64,000 nt of DNA from Mycobacterium sp. OTB74. GTDB taxonomy: Bacteria > Actinomycetota > Actinomycetes > Mycobacteriales > Mycobacteriaceae. The position numbers and the translations under genes are program-made. Position 1 is the stretch's first letter, and each line of letters opens with the position of its first letter. Shown here in pieces: positions 51,779 through 60,247 of this stretch. Below the pieces are notes generated by a model, which worked only from the letters and a program-made list of their open reading frames with translations, was not told where the DNA came from and did not search any database. Location: the NCBI RefSeq assembly GCF_029892685.1, contig NZ_JARXVD010000028.1:1-64000 (forward strand), written 5' to 3'.

Positions 51779-52938
51779 CCCTTTCGGACCACGCCGAGCG
51801 CTGGCTGGCAACGAACTACGGAGACGTCATCGGTTGGCGTCGCCATCTGCATGCCCATCCGGAATTGGGGCGTCAGGAATTCGAGACCACCAAGTTTGTC
51901 GCCACTCGGCTGGCCGAGGCCGGGCTGAACCCCAAAATTCTGCCCGGCGGCACGGGTTTGACGTGCGACTTCGGTCCTGAGGATCGGCCGCGAATCGCAC
52001 TGCGCGCCGACATGGACGCACTGCCGATGGACGAGCGCACCGGTCTGCCGTTCGCGTCGAAGGTGCCGAATGCGGCACACGCCTGCGGCCACGATGCGCA
52101 CACCGCGGTACTGCTCGGCGCGGGCTTGGCACTGGCATCGGCACCCGAACTGCCGGTGGGGGTGCGTCTGGTGTTCCAGCCGGCTGAGGAACTGATGCCC
52201 GGCGGTGCGCTGGATGCGATCTCGGCCGGCGCACTGTCGGGGATATCGAGAATCTTTGCGCTGCATTGTGATCCGCGACTGGAAGTCGGCAAGGTCGCCA
52301 CCGTTGCTGGTCCCATAACCTCAGCGGCCGACCAGATGGAGATCACCCTGCATTCTCAGGGTGGGCACACGTCGCGTCCACACCTGACCGGTGACCTGGT
52401 GTATGCACTCGGTGCGCTGATCACCGGACTGCCCGGGGTGCTCTCCCGCCGGGTCGATCCGCGACACAGCACCGTCATGGTGTGGGGCGCGGTTAATGCA
52501 GGGTTCGCCTCCAATGCCATCCCGCAGACCGGGACCCTCGGCGGCACCATCCGCACCGCCAATCGCGACGCCTGGGTGGAGATGGAATCACTTGTCCGCG
52601 CGATAGTTTCGGACCTGTTGGCTCCGTTGCAAGTGGAACACACCGTGCTCTACCGGCGCGGTGTCCCGCCGGTGGTCAACGAGGAAGCATCTACTCGGAT
52701 GTTGACGCACGCCATCGAAGCGATGGGGCCCGAAACGCTCGCCGATACCAAGCAATCCGGTGGGGGCGAGGACTTTTCGTGGTACCTGGAAGAGGTTCCG
52801 GGTGCCATGGCACGACTGGGCGTGTGGCCCGGCGTCGGTCCGCAACTGGATCTGCATCAGCCGAACTTCGACCTGGACGAGCGGGCACTGGGTGTCGGCG
52901 TTCGGGTGCTGGTCAACGTCATCGCCGCATCCGCGTAG
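51775..52938 (+). CDS. amiA1: M20-family amidohydrolase AmiA1
   Basis: 387-residue paralogue of the preceding protein, nearer to hippurate/IAA-amino acid hydrolases. Motifs: LHAHPELGRQEFETTKFV, IALRADMDALPMDE, NAAHACGHDAHTAVLLGAG and VFQPAEELMPGGA, giving the Cys/His/Glu metal site. The C-terminal DTKQSGGGEDFSWYLEEVPG completes it. Coupled to amiB1. Followed by a repeat-like hairpin. Confidence 0.94.
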   Translation: MTLSDHAERWLATNYGDVIGWRRHLHAHPELGRQEFETTKFVATRLAEAGLNPKILPGGTGLTCDFGPEDRPRIALRADMDALPMDERTGLPFASKVPNAAHACGHDAHTAVLLGAGLALASAPELPVGVRLVFQPAEELMPGGALDAISAGALSGISRIFALHCDPRLEVGKVATVAGPITSAADQMEITLHSQGGHTSRPHLTGDLVYALGALITGLPGVLSRRVDPRHSTVMVWGAVNAGFASNAIPQTGTLGGTIRTANRDAWVEMESLVRAIVSDLLAPLQVEHTVLYRRGVPPVVNEEASTRMLTHAIEAMGPETLADTKQSGGGEDFSWYLEEVPGAMARLGVWPGVGPQLDLHQPNFDLDERALGVGVRVLVNVIAASA

Positions 52939-52978
52939 CCGCGAGCTGGGGGCACCTTCCGCCTGCCCACGCTCGCGG
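52939..52978. repeat. Hairpin-forming interspersed repeat after amiA1
   Basis: CCGCGAGC (52939-52946) and GCTCGCGG (52971-52978) form an 8-bp stem directly after the amiA1 stop, enclosing TGGGGGCACCTTCCGCCTGC. The 'ctgggggcacc...gggggag' wording resembles a short element I have often seen between mycobacterial genes. It sits between convergent genes and may act as a weak terminator. Confidence 0.45.
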
Positions 52979-52992
52979 CATGGGGGAGAGCG

Positions 52993-53460
52993 CTACGGCC
53001 CGATGTTGCGGGACGGGCGGGTTCGTAGGTCGTGCACGTACTCCGAGGGCGCCCCGGCGATCTCGGCGGCGTCGGCCATCACCCCGAGGTAGCGCGCCGA
53101 CGGCAGCCCGCCTTCCCAGGCGTCGACCACATACAGCCAGGCCAACACCGGGTCAGTCGAGGTATCCGAGCACACCCGGTCCACCCGGCACCGGATTTTC
53201 TTGTGGATACCCAGCTCGGAGCCTTCCCACCGATCCAGGCGTTCTTCATCCTCGCGAGTCATGTCGTAGAGCACGACGAAGACCTTCGACAGCGGGTCTT
53301 CGACCAGCGTCGCCAGCGCGCCCTCCCAGCCGATGTCCGCGCCGGCGAACGTCAGCCGCCAGCCGTGCAGCCAGCCGGTGGCCGCCATCGGGGAATGGGG
53401 AGCGCGCTCCAGCATCTGCTCCGGATGCATGTTTGATCCGTAGGCGGCGTAGAGCGGCAC
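52993..53460 (-). CDS. Gamma-glutamylcyclotransferase-like protein
   Basis: 155-residue protein of the GGCT/AIG2 fold. The substrate loop YAAYGSNMHPEQM is at the N-terminus. VLYDMTREDEERLDRWEG supplies the conserved acidic residue, and AWLYVVDAWEGGLPSARYL the C-terminal strand. It may cleave gamma-glutamyl amino acids to 5-oxoproline; the true substrate is unknown. Position between amiA1 and lpdA matches Rv3304 of M. tuberculosis. Confidence 0.88.
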   Translation of the reverse strand: MPLYAAYGSNMHPEQMLERAPHSPMAATGWLHGWRLTFAGADIGWEGALATLVEDPLSKVFVVLYDMTREDEERLDRWEGSELGIHKKIRCRVDRVCSDTSTDPVLAWLYVVDAWEGGLPSARYLGVMADAAEIAGAPSEYVHDLRTRPSRNIGP

Positions 53461-53526
53461 CCGGCAAGCCTACGGCTTGGCCCGGTTGCACGGCGACCAA
53501 CGCCCAACTCGGGGTTAGATAGGCGG

Positions 53527-54942
53527 GTGGTTACCCGCATCGTGATCATCGGCGGCGGTCCCGCCGGGTATGAGGCAGCACTGGTCGCAGCAGGCTATGG
53601 CCCGGACGTTGCGCAGGTCACCGTCATCGAGCGTGACGGTATGGGCGGGGCCTGCGTGTTGTGGGACTGTGTGCCGTCCAAGACGTTCATCGCATCCAGC
53701 GGGGTCCGCACCGAGTTGCGTCGGGCCGACGGCCTGGGCTTCGACATCAGGATCGAAGATGCCAAGATCTCGCTGCCGCAGATCAACAACCGGGTCAAAA
53801 CGCTGGCTCGCAGCCAGTCGGTCGACATCGGCGGGCAACTGCTACGAGCCGGGGTCAACGTAGTGGCGGGCTGCGGCGAGCTGGTCGACAACATTCAGGG
53901 CCTGGCGCATCACCGGGTCAAGGTCACCTCAACCGATGGCCGCACCGGGGTGCTCAAGGCCGACGTGGTGCTGATCGCCACCGGTGCCAGCCCCCGGGTG
54001 CTACCCACCGCCGTCCCCGACGGCGAACGGATCCTGAACTGGCGTCAGCTGTACGACCTCATCGAGCTGCCCGAACACCTGATCATCGTGGGTTCCGGTG
54101 TCACCGGCGCCGAATTCTGCAATGCCTACACCGAACTCGGTGTCAAGGTGACGGTGGTGGCCAGCCGCGACCAGATTCTGCCGCACGAGGACTCCGACGC
54201 CGCCGCGGTGCTGGAGGAAGTGTTCGCCGAACGCGGCGTGAGCCTGGTGAAGAATGCTCGCGCGGATTCGGTGGTGCGCACCGACCGCGGTGTGAAAGTG
54301 GTTCTGGCGGACGGTCGTACGGTCGAGGGCAGCCATGCGCTGATGAGTATCGGTTCGGTGCCCAACACTGAGGGTCTGGGCCTGGAGAAGGTCGGCATCG
54401 AACTGGGGCCGGGCAATTACCTGACGGTGGACCGGGTTTCGCGCACTTCCGCGCCGGGTATCTACGCTGCGGGGGACTGCACCGGCCTATTGCCGCTGGC
54501 CTCGGTGGCCGCCATGCAGGGCCGCATTGCGATGTATCACGCACTGGGCGAAGGTGTTTCGCCCATTCGACTGCGAACTGTAGCGGCCGCCGTGTTCACC
54601 CGCCCGGAGATCGCGGCGGTCGGGGTGCCGCAGGCCGCCATCGACACCGGCACGGTCCCGGCCCGCACCTTGATGCTGCCGCTGACCACCAACGCCAGGG
54701 CCAAGATGTCGTTGGTACGACGCGGTTTCGTCAAGATCTTCTGCCGCCCCGCCACCGGCGTGGTGATCGGTGGAGTGGTGGTGGCGCCCATCGCGTCAGA
54801 ATTGATCCTGCCGATCGCGCTGGCTGTGCAGAACCGGATCTCGGTGACCGACCTGGCTCAGACCTTATCGGTGTACCCCTCATTCTCGGGCTCGATCATC
54901 GAAGCTGCGCGACGGCTCATGGCGCACGACGATTTGGACTGA
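53527..54942 (+). CDS. lpdA: NAD(P)H-quinone dehydrogenase LpdA (flavoprotein disulfide reductase family)
   Basis: 471-residue FAD enzyme. FAD-binding VIIGGGPAGYEAAL, NAD(P)-binding IIVGSGVTGAEFCNAYTELGVKVTVVAS and the second FAD motif TSAPGIYAAGDCTGLLPLAS are clear. The C-terminal His-Glu dyad of true lipoamide dehydrogenases is absent (SVYPSFSGSI). M. tuberculosis LpdA reduces quinones. Here GGACVLWDCVPSK keeps two cysteines (43 and 48) in the CX4C spacing of active disulfide reductases. GTG start. Upstream of glpD2 as in M. tuberculosis. Confidence 0.94.
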   Translation: MVTRIVIIGGGPAGYEAALVAAGYGPDVAQVTVIERDGMGGACVLWDCVPSKTFIASSGVRTELRRADGLGFDIRIEDAKISLPQINNRVKTLARSQSVDIGGQLLRAGVNVVAGCGELVDNIQGLAHHRVKVTSTDGRTGVLKADVVLIATGASPRVLPTAVPDGERILNWRQLYDLIELPEHLIIVGSGVTGAEFCNAYTELGVKVTVVASRDQILPHEDSDAAAVLEEVFAERGVSLVKNARADSVVRTDRGVKVVLADGRTVEGSHALMSIGSVPNTEGLGLEKVGIELGPGNYLTVDRVSRTSAPGIYAAGDCTGLLPLASVAAMQGRIAMYHALGEGVSPIRLRTVAAAVFTRPEIAAVGVPQAAIDTGTVPARTLMLPLTTNARAKMSLVRRGFVKIFCRPATGVVIGGVVVAPIASELILPIALAVQNRISVTDLAQTLSVYPSFSGSIIEAARRLMAHDDLD

Positions 54943-55017
54943 TCCGCGGATGTCCGACGAGCGACGTAGGCTCGGGTTGCACAAGGTCTACCGTCGAGTA
55001 ACTACGAGGAGCCAGAC

Positions 55018-56763
55018 GTGAGCGACCCGATCCCCGGTCCGGGTAACGGGCAGACCCTTCTGAGCCCCGAGCAGCGGCGATGCGCCTGGGAGCGGCTCGG
55101 TAGCGAGCAGTTTGACGTCATCGTCATCGGCGGCGGCGTCGTTGGCGCCGGTGCTGCGCTCGACGCGGCGACCCGTGGCTTGAAGGTTGCGCTGGTCGAG
55201 GCTCGGGATTTCGCCTCCGGGACCTCGAGTCGCAGCTCCAAGATGTTCCATGGTGGCCTGCGCTACCTGGAGCAACTGGAGTTCGGGCTGGTACGCGAGG
55301 CGCTGCACGAGCGCGAACTGTCGTTGACCACGTTGGCGCCGCATCTGGTCAAGCCGCTGCCGTTCCTGTTCCCGCTGACCCACCGGCTGTGGGAGCGGCC
55401 GTACATCGCGGCGGGCATCTTCCTGTACGACCAATTGGGCGGCGCGAAATCGGTTCCCGCGCAGAAGCATCTGTTCAAGGCGGGTGCGTTGCGCTTGGCC
55501 CCGGGGTTGAAGCGCTCGTCGCTGGTGGGCGGCATCCGCTACTACGACACCGTGGTCGACGATGCTCGTCACACCATGACCGTCGCTCGCACGGCCGCGC
55601 ACTATGGCGCTGTAGTGCGCACGTCCACCCAAGTGGTGGCGTTGATGCGGGAGGGCGACCGAGTGACCGGGGTGCGGGTCCGGGACTCCGAGACTGGGCA
55701 AACCACCGCTGTATGCGGCCACGTCGTGGTCAACGCCACCGGGGTCTGGACCGACGAGATCCAGGCGCTGTCCAAGCAGCGCGGCCGGTTCCGGGTACGC
55801 GCGTCCAAGGGCGTACACATCGTGGTGCCACGGGACCGGATCGTCAGCGAAGTGGCGATCATCCTGCGCACCGAGAAGTCGGTGCTGTTCGTCATCCCCT
55901 GGGGCACGCACTGGATCATCGGGACCACTGACACCGACTGGAACCTGGACCTGGCCCATCCAGCGGCCACCAAGGCCGACATCGACTACCTCCTGGGCCA
56001 CGTCAACACCGTGCTGGCCACGCCGCTCAATCACGACGACATCGACGGGGTCTACGCGGGTCTGCGCCCGCTGCTGGCTGGTGAAAGCGAGGAGACCTCC
56101 AAGCTCTCGCGTGAGCACGCAGTGGCAGTGCCGGCCCCGGGGTTGGTGGCGATCGCTGGTGGTAAGTACACGACCTATCGGGTCATGGGCGAGGACGCCA
56201 TCGATGCCGCTAGCGAATTCGTCCCGACCCGGGTGGCGCCGTCGATCACCGAGAAGGTGCCGCTGCTCGGGGCTGACGGCTACTTCGCGCTGATCAATCA
56301 GACCGAACACGTCGGGCAGCATTACGGTCTGCATCCCTACCGAGTGCGCCACCTGCTTGACCGGTACGGCTCGATGATCGGCGAGGTGCTTGACATGGCT
56401 GCGGATCGGGCCGATCTGTTGGAGCCGATCACCGAGGCACCCGTATATCTCAAGGTCGAAGCCTGGTACGCGGCGGCAGCCGAGGGCGCCCTGCACCTCG
56501 AGGACATCCTGGCCCGTCGGATGCGAATCTCCATCGAGTACCCGCACCGGGGTGTCGATTGCGCCCGCGAGGTCGCCGAAATCGTTGCGCCCGTTCTCGG
56601 TTGGAGTGCCGACGACGTCGACCGCGAGGTAGAGACCTACCTGGCCCGGGTCGAGGCCGAGGTTCGTTCGCAGACCCAGCCCGACGATGAGTCCGCAGAT
56701 GCATTGCGTGCCGCCGCACCGGAGGCCCGTGCCGAGATTCTTGAACCGGTTCCGCTCGATTGA
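55018..56763 (+). CDS. glpD2: Glycerol-3-phosphate dehydrogenase (quinone-linked)
   Basis: 581-residue FAD enzyme oxidising sn-glycerol-3-phosphate to DHAP and passing electrons to the quinone pool at the membrane. FAD motif VIVIGGGVVGAGAALDAATRGLKVALVEARDFASGTSSRSSKMFHGGLRYLE covers the N-terminus and substrate entry. GTTDTDWNLDLAHPAATKADIDYLL and GGKYTTYRVMGEDAID lie near the C-terminal half. A C-terminal helical domain (about 400-560) completes the family length. GTG start with a good ribosome site (GAGGAG). Coupled to the next gene by TTGA. Confidence 0.95.
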   Translation: MSDPIPGPGNGQTLLSPEQRRCAWERLGSEQFDVIVIGGGVVGAGAALDAATRGLKVALVEARDFASGTSSRSSKMFHGGLRYLEQLEFGLVREALHERELSLTTLAPHLVKPLPFLFPLTHRLWERPYIAAGIFLYDQLGGAKSVPAQKHLFKAGALRLAPGLKRSSLVGGIRYYDTVVDDARHTMTVARTAAHYGAVVRTSTQVVALMREGDRVTGVRVRDSETGQTTAVCGHVVVNATGVWTDEIQALSKQRGRFRVRASKGVHIVVPRDRIVSEVAIILRTEKSVLFVIPWGTHWIIGTTDTDWNLDLAHPAATKADIDYLLGHVNTVLATPLNHDDIDGVYAGLRPLLAGESEETSKLSREHAVAVPAPGLVAIAGGKYTTYRVMGEDAIDAASEFVPTRVAPSITEKVPLLGADGYFALINQTEHVGQHYGLHPYRVRHLLDRYGSMIGEVLDMAADRADLLEPITEAPVYLKVEAWYAAAAEGALHLEDILARRMRISIEYPHRGVDCAREVAEIVAPVLGWSADDVDREVETYLARVEAEVRSQTQPDDESADALRAAAPEARAEILEPVPLD

Positions 56764-57614
56764 GTTTGGTTCCCCGTCCCGGGTATGAGGGGATAGGCCC
56801 GGCGCGGCTGCGGGTTCTGGGTGGGCCCGTACTAGTTGAGCTGCAATCCCGATTCGGGGATGCTGCAGCGGCGAAAGTACTTGCCGGGGAGGTGGTTTGC
56901 GCCGACGGCAGGGTGGTCACCGAGTCGACCGAATTGGCGGCAGGCGACTTCATCTACTGGTACCGCGACCTACCGCAGGAAGTCGAGGTGCCCTTCGAGA
57001 TGCCTCTGCTGTATCGCGATGAGAACATCGTGGTGGTGGATAAACCGCATTTTCTGGCGACCATGCCGCGCGGTGGGCATGTGGTCCAGACAGCGCTGGT
57101 GCGGCTACGCCGGTCGTTGGGTGTGTGGGAACTGTCGCCCGCGCACCGACTGGATCGGTTGACTGCCGGGGTGCTGGTCTTCACGGCACGGCGTGAGGTG
57201 CGCGGGACATATCAAACGCTGTTTGCATCGGGCGCGGCGGCAAAAACTTATCTGGCGTGCTCTGCGGCCGGGGTGTTGGCTGAACCTGTCGAGCTGCGGA
57301 GCCGGATTGTCAAGCGGCGCGGTTCTTTACAGGCTGTTGAAGAGCCGGGCGAGGTCAACGCGGTGACGTTGGTGGAACCACAGGGAGACGGGTTGTTCCG
57401 GCTGACTCCCCGGACGGGCCGGACGCATCAACTGCGGGTACACATGTCCTCGCTCGGACTGCCGATCAATGGAGACCCGTTGTACCCCAACATCCTTGAC
57501 GTTCCGCCGGGGGATTTCTCGACGCCGCTGCAGCTGTTGGCGCACCGGCTGTTGTTTGTCGACCCGGTCACAGGCGAGCAGCGGGAGTTCGTCAGCGGGC
57601 GGACGTTGGGATAG
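56760..57614 (+). CDS. RluA-family pseudouridine synthase (Rv3300c-like)
   Basis: 284-residue RNA pseudouridine synthase. The catalytic aspartate is in LSPAHRLDRLTAGVLVFTARREVR (HRLDRxTSG type). Other family segments are IVVVDKPHFLATMPRGGHV and RLTPRTGRTHQLRVHMSSLGLPINGDPLYP. The target RNA is unknown. A short N-terminal region (about 75 residues) replaces the S4 domain. The TTG at 56760 overlaps the glpD2 stop (TTGA), which supports this unusual start; a later start cannot be excluded. Confidence 0.9.
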   Translation: MSLVPRPGYEGIGPARLRVLGGPVLVELQSRFGDAAAAKVLAGEVVCADGRVVTESTELAAGDFIYWYRDLPQEVEVPFEMPLLYRDENIVVVDKPHFLATMPRGGHVVQTALVRLRRSLGVWELSPAHRLDRLTAGVLVFTARREVRGTYQTLFASGAAAKTYLACSAAGVLAEPVELRSRIVKRRGSLQAVEEPGEVNAVTLVEPQGDGLFRLTPRTGRTHQLRVHMSSLGLPINGDPLYPNILDVPPGDFSTPLQLLAHRLLFVDPVTGEQREFVSGRTLG

Positions 57615-57660
57615 GGTCGCGGCTTTGCCGGGCTTCTCCTGCATATCTCGCGCTGGAGCC

Positions 57661-57697
57661 CGTCAAGTTGTGTTGACATTGTCAACCAGGGTTGACG
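57661..57697. promoter_or_regulatory. Double palindromic operator (copy 2)
   Basis: CGTCAAG-TTGT-GTTGACA (57661-57678) and TGTCAAC-CAGG-GTTGACG (57680-57697), offset by 19 bp. Same two-dyad layout, half-site sequence, spacer length and offset as at 16719-16755. Located 135-171 bp upstream of the SDR gene start, in an otherwise empty 217-base gap (57615-57831). Confidence 0.65.
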
Positions 57698-57831
57698 CGC
57701 CCGGATCGACAGTGTCACAAGGCAGCCCGACACACCGAGATCAACAAACCCGACGCGCCGTATGACGTCGCCGCGCACGTCCGGTGGATGTCCGCGCAAT
57801 CCCGCCGGGCTGCTGTGGTCTACTGCATGGC

Positions 57832-58602
57832 ATGGACCGGACCACGTTTGACCACCTGTTCGACATGACCGACCGCACCGTCATCGTGACCGGTGGGACC
57901 CGGGGCATCGGGCTGGCGTTGGCTGAGGGTTTTGTGCTGGCCGGCGCCAACGTGGTGGTGGCCAGTCGCAAGGCCGATGCCTGCGAAACGGCCGCGGAGC
58001 ATTTGCGTGGGCTGGGTGGTCGGGCCGTCGGGGTAACGGCGCACGCCGGCAATCTCGATGACCTCGACAGACTGGTCGAGCGCACCGTCGCCGAGTTCGG
58101 CGGCATCGACGTCGTGGTCAACAATGCGGCCAACGCACTGGCTCAGCCGCTGGGCGAGATGACCGCCGAAGCATGGGGCAAGTCCTATGACGCCAACCTG
58201 CGCGGCCCGGTTTTCCTGGTGCAGAAGGCGTTGCCGCACTTGAAGGCAAGCCCCGCTGCGGCGGTGCTGAACATGGTGTCGGTGGGTGCTTTCAACTTCG
58301 CGCCGAATGTGTCGATGTATGCCGCAGGCAAGGCGGCGCTGCTTTCTTTCACCCGGTCAATGGCTGCGGGCTACGCGGCTGACGGCATCAGGGTCAACGC
58401 GATCGCCCCCGGCCCGGTCGACACCGACATGATGCGCAACAACCCGCCGGAGGCCATCGCCGTGATGGCCGGCGCCACATTGATGAAGCGGCTGGCCAGT
58501 CCCGACGAGATGGTGGGTGCGGCGCTGCTGTTGTGTTCTGCCGCAGGCAGTTACATCACCGGTCAGGTCATGATCGCCGATGGTGGTGGAACACCGCGCT
58601 AA
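57832..58602 (+). CDS. SDR-family oxidoreductase
   Basis: 256-residue classical short-chain dehydrogenase/reductase. Cofactor motif VIVTGGTRGIGLALAEG, NNAAN (NNAG equivalent), the catalytic Ser region MVSVGAFNFAP, and YAAGK (YxxxK) are present, with INGG-type IADGGG at the C-terminus. The cofactor is probably NADP(H), given SRK after strand 2. Start at the ATG at 57832; the frame is open upstream to 57784 but with no ribosome site. It lies downstream of a double operator and is convergent with an enoyl-CoA hydratase. Confidence 0.92.
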   Translation: MDRTTFDHLFDMTDRTVIVTGGTRGIGLALAEGFVLAGANVVVASRKADACETAAEHLRGLGGRAVGVTAHAGNLDDLDRLVERTVAEFGGIDVVVNNAANALAQPLGEMTAEAWGKSYDANLRGPVFLVQKALPHLKASPAAAVLNMVSVGAFNFAPNVSMYAAGKAALLSFTRSMAAGYAADGIRVNAIAPGPVDTDMMRNNPPEAIAVMAGATLMKRLASPDEMVGAALLLCSAAGSYITGQVMIADGGGTPR

Positions 58603-58610
58603 AGCGCGAA

Positions 58611-59393
58611 TCAGCTTTTGCGATCACCGAACGCCTTCGCGGCCAACGCCAATTCGCCGGCCGTGGACGCCAGGATCTGACTGCGGTTCTCCACGTGCAA
58701 GGCGGCCTGCAGGCTCGATGCCTCCAGGTTGGCCCAGAGCACCTGCTTGGTTGACTCGACCCCGAATTTGCCGTAACTGCAAAGGGTTTCGGCGATGGCC
58801 AGCGCTTCGGCGACCACGTCATCATTGGACAGCCGAGACACCAGGCCCAACGTCAGTGCCTCGGCCGCCTCGACAGTCCGGGCGGTGAGGATGAGGTCAA
58901 AAGCCTGCCCGGCGCCGACCACGCGCGGCAGCGTGTAACTCACTCCGATATCGCAGCCACCGATCCCGAGCTTGATGAACTGCGTGCAGAACCGGGCACC
59001 CGGCCCGCCGATCCGGATGTCGCAGGCCAACGCCAGGGCGAATCCCCCGCCGTAGGCTGGGCCGTTGACAGCGGCGATCACTGGCTGGCGCAGGTTCTGG
59101 ATCCGGGTGGTCAGTTCGGCGATGCGCTCCTGCCAGCGCATCCCGGAGCGCGGAAACTCCAGTCCGCCACCGGCTTCCGCCGGATTCGGGTCGGAAAGGT
59201 CCAGGCCGGAACAGAACCCGCGGCCGGCGCCGGTAAGCACCACCACTCGGCACTCGCCGTTGCGGTTGATCTCTTCCAGCGTGTGGTGCAGTGCTTCGAC
59301 TAGTTCGAAGTTGAGTGCGTTGAGCTTTTCCGGTCGGTCCAGGGTGACGACGGCGATGTCCGGCCGAGGGTAGGCAAGCGACAGTGGCGGCAT
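58611..59393 (-). CDS. Enoyl-CoA hydratase/isomerase family protein
   Basis: 260-residue crotonase-fold protein for fatty-acid or branched acyl-CoA metabolism. Oxyanion hole and CoA segments are NALNFELVEALHHTLEEI, VLTGAGRGFCSGLDLSD and AAVNGPAYGGGFALALACDIRIGG. The later TQFIKLGIGGCDIGVSYTLPRVVG carries the position of the second catalytic acid, here Gly/Cys/Asp rather than the classical Glu, so it may be an isomerase or another crotonase rather than a hydratase. Nine bases separate it from the TetR gene, which it follows on the same strand. Confidence 0.9.
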   Translation of the reverse strand: MPPLSLAYPRPDIAVVTLDRPEKLNALNFELVEALHHTLEEINRNGECRVVVLTGAGRGFCSGLDLSDPNPAEAGGGLEFPRSGMRWQERIAELTTRIQNLRQPVIAAVNGPAYGGGFALALACDIRIGGPGARFCTQFIKLGIGGCDIGVSYTLPRVVGAGQAFDLILTARTVEAAEALTLGLVSRLSNDDVVAEALAIAETLCSYGKFGVESTKQVLWANLEASSLQAALHVENRSQILASTAGELALAAKAFGDRKS

Positions 59394-59402
59394 TCGCCTA
59401 CG

Positions 59403-60083
59403 TTAACGGCTCTGCCAGCCCGCCACGCCGACGGCGATCATTCGAAGCTGTTTGAGGGCTGTCTGTCGAATATCTTCGAGCCCATTCGCGTCGTTGGCGT
59501 CCTCGATGGACTCGGCGGTCACGATCATGGCGTTGACGAACAGCCCGGCCAGGATGTTGAGGTCCTCGCTGCTCCAGGTGTTGAGCCCCGGCAGGCGGGC
59601 CAGGTCGATGGCCAACTCCGAAGTGATCAAGCGGATTTCGGTGCGAATGGCATAGCGCAGCACTGTGACGCCGCTGTTGCGCTCCCGGCTGATGAAGCGC
59701 CAATGCTCCCGGCGCTCATTGACGCTGTTGATCAGGATGTCGACCGACGACTCGATGATGCGCTTGGGGTCGAGTTGTCCGGCGCGGCCGCCGCGGAGCA
59801 TCTCGCGCAGGGCGCGGAAGGATTCGTCGATCAAGACCAGGCCCAGGGCGTCCATGGTTTCGAAGTGCCGGTAGAAGGCGGCGGGAACAATGCCGGCCTC
59901 CCGGGTCACCTCGCGCAGGCTGAGTGCGCTGAAGCTGTCTTCTTCCAACAGTTTGAGCGCCGCGTCGATGATGGCGCGGCGCGTGGATTCCTTGCGCTCC
60001 TCGCGGGACTGGGAATCGCGTGAGCGTGAACTCGAAGAGCGACTCGTCCGGTCCCCCCGGGACCTGGGAGTACGGCTGTTCAC
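59403..60083 (-). CDS. TetR-family regulator of the desaturase operon
   Basis: About 226 residues. The basic, Ser/Arg-rich N-terminal tail (SRSSSSRSRDSQSREERKEST) precedes the TetR helix-turn-helix RRAIIDAALKLLEEDSFSALSLREVTREAGIVPAAFYRHFETMDALG. The C-terminal ligand domain is helical. It is divergent from the ferredoxin reductase/DesA3 genes and is likely to repress them in response to acyl-CoA. The start is uncertain: GTG at 60083 lies 7 bases after TACTTT, a possible leaderless start; GTG at 60110 has GGAGA directly before it. Confidence 0.88.
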   Translation of the reverse strand: MNSRTPRSRGDRTSRSSSSRSRDSQSREERKESTRRAIIDAALKLLEEDSFSALSLREVTREAGIVPAAFYRHFETMDALGLVLIDESFRALREMLRGGRAGQLDPKRIIESSVDILINSVNERREHWRFISRERNSGVTVLRYAIRTEIRLITSELAIDLARLPGLNTWSSEDLNILAGLFVNAMIVTAESIEDANDANGLEDIRQTALKQLRMIAVGVAGWQSR

Positions 60084-60247
60084 TGGAGACAAAGTAGCAC
60101 AGGTGTTCACTCTCCGATAAGAACACAATAAGAAACGATTGTGCAAAAGTGCGTGCACAACTGTTCACAATGTGATTCCTATGACAACCAGCGATTTAAT
60201 CGTTGACGTGAACGGTCGAAGCACTGCACTGTGTACATATGTTCACC
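60077..60247. promoter_or_regulatory. TGTTCAC-box array between TetR and desaturase genes
   Basis: Four TGTTCAC boxes occur at 60077-60084 (TGTTCACT), 60104-60111 (TGTTCACT), 60162-60169 (TGTTCACA) and 60240-60247 (TGTTCACC, overlapping the reductase start). Reverse-orientation partners include GAACAC at 60121-60126. They fill the divergent promoter region and are likely sites for the TetR regulator. Confidence 0.5.

Noticed and set aside
54988..56547. 519-codon - strand open frame opposite glpD2
   Set aside because: Shadow of glpD2; low-complexity His/Gln/Arg composition.
57713..57719. TGTCACA as a second SigJ (ECF41) promoter before the SDR gene
   Set aside because: The -35 is perfect, but at N16 the sequence is CGAG, not CGTC, so the -10 is not convincing.
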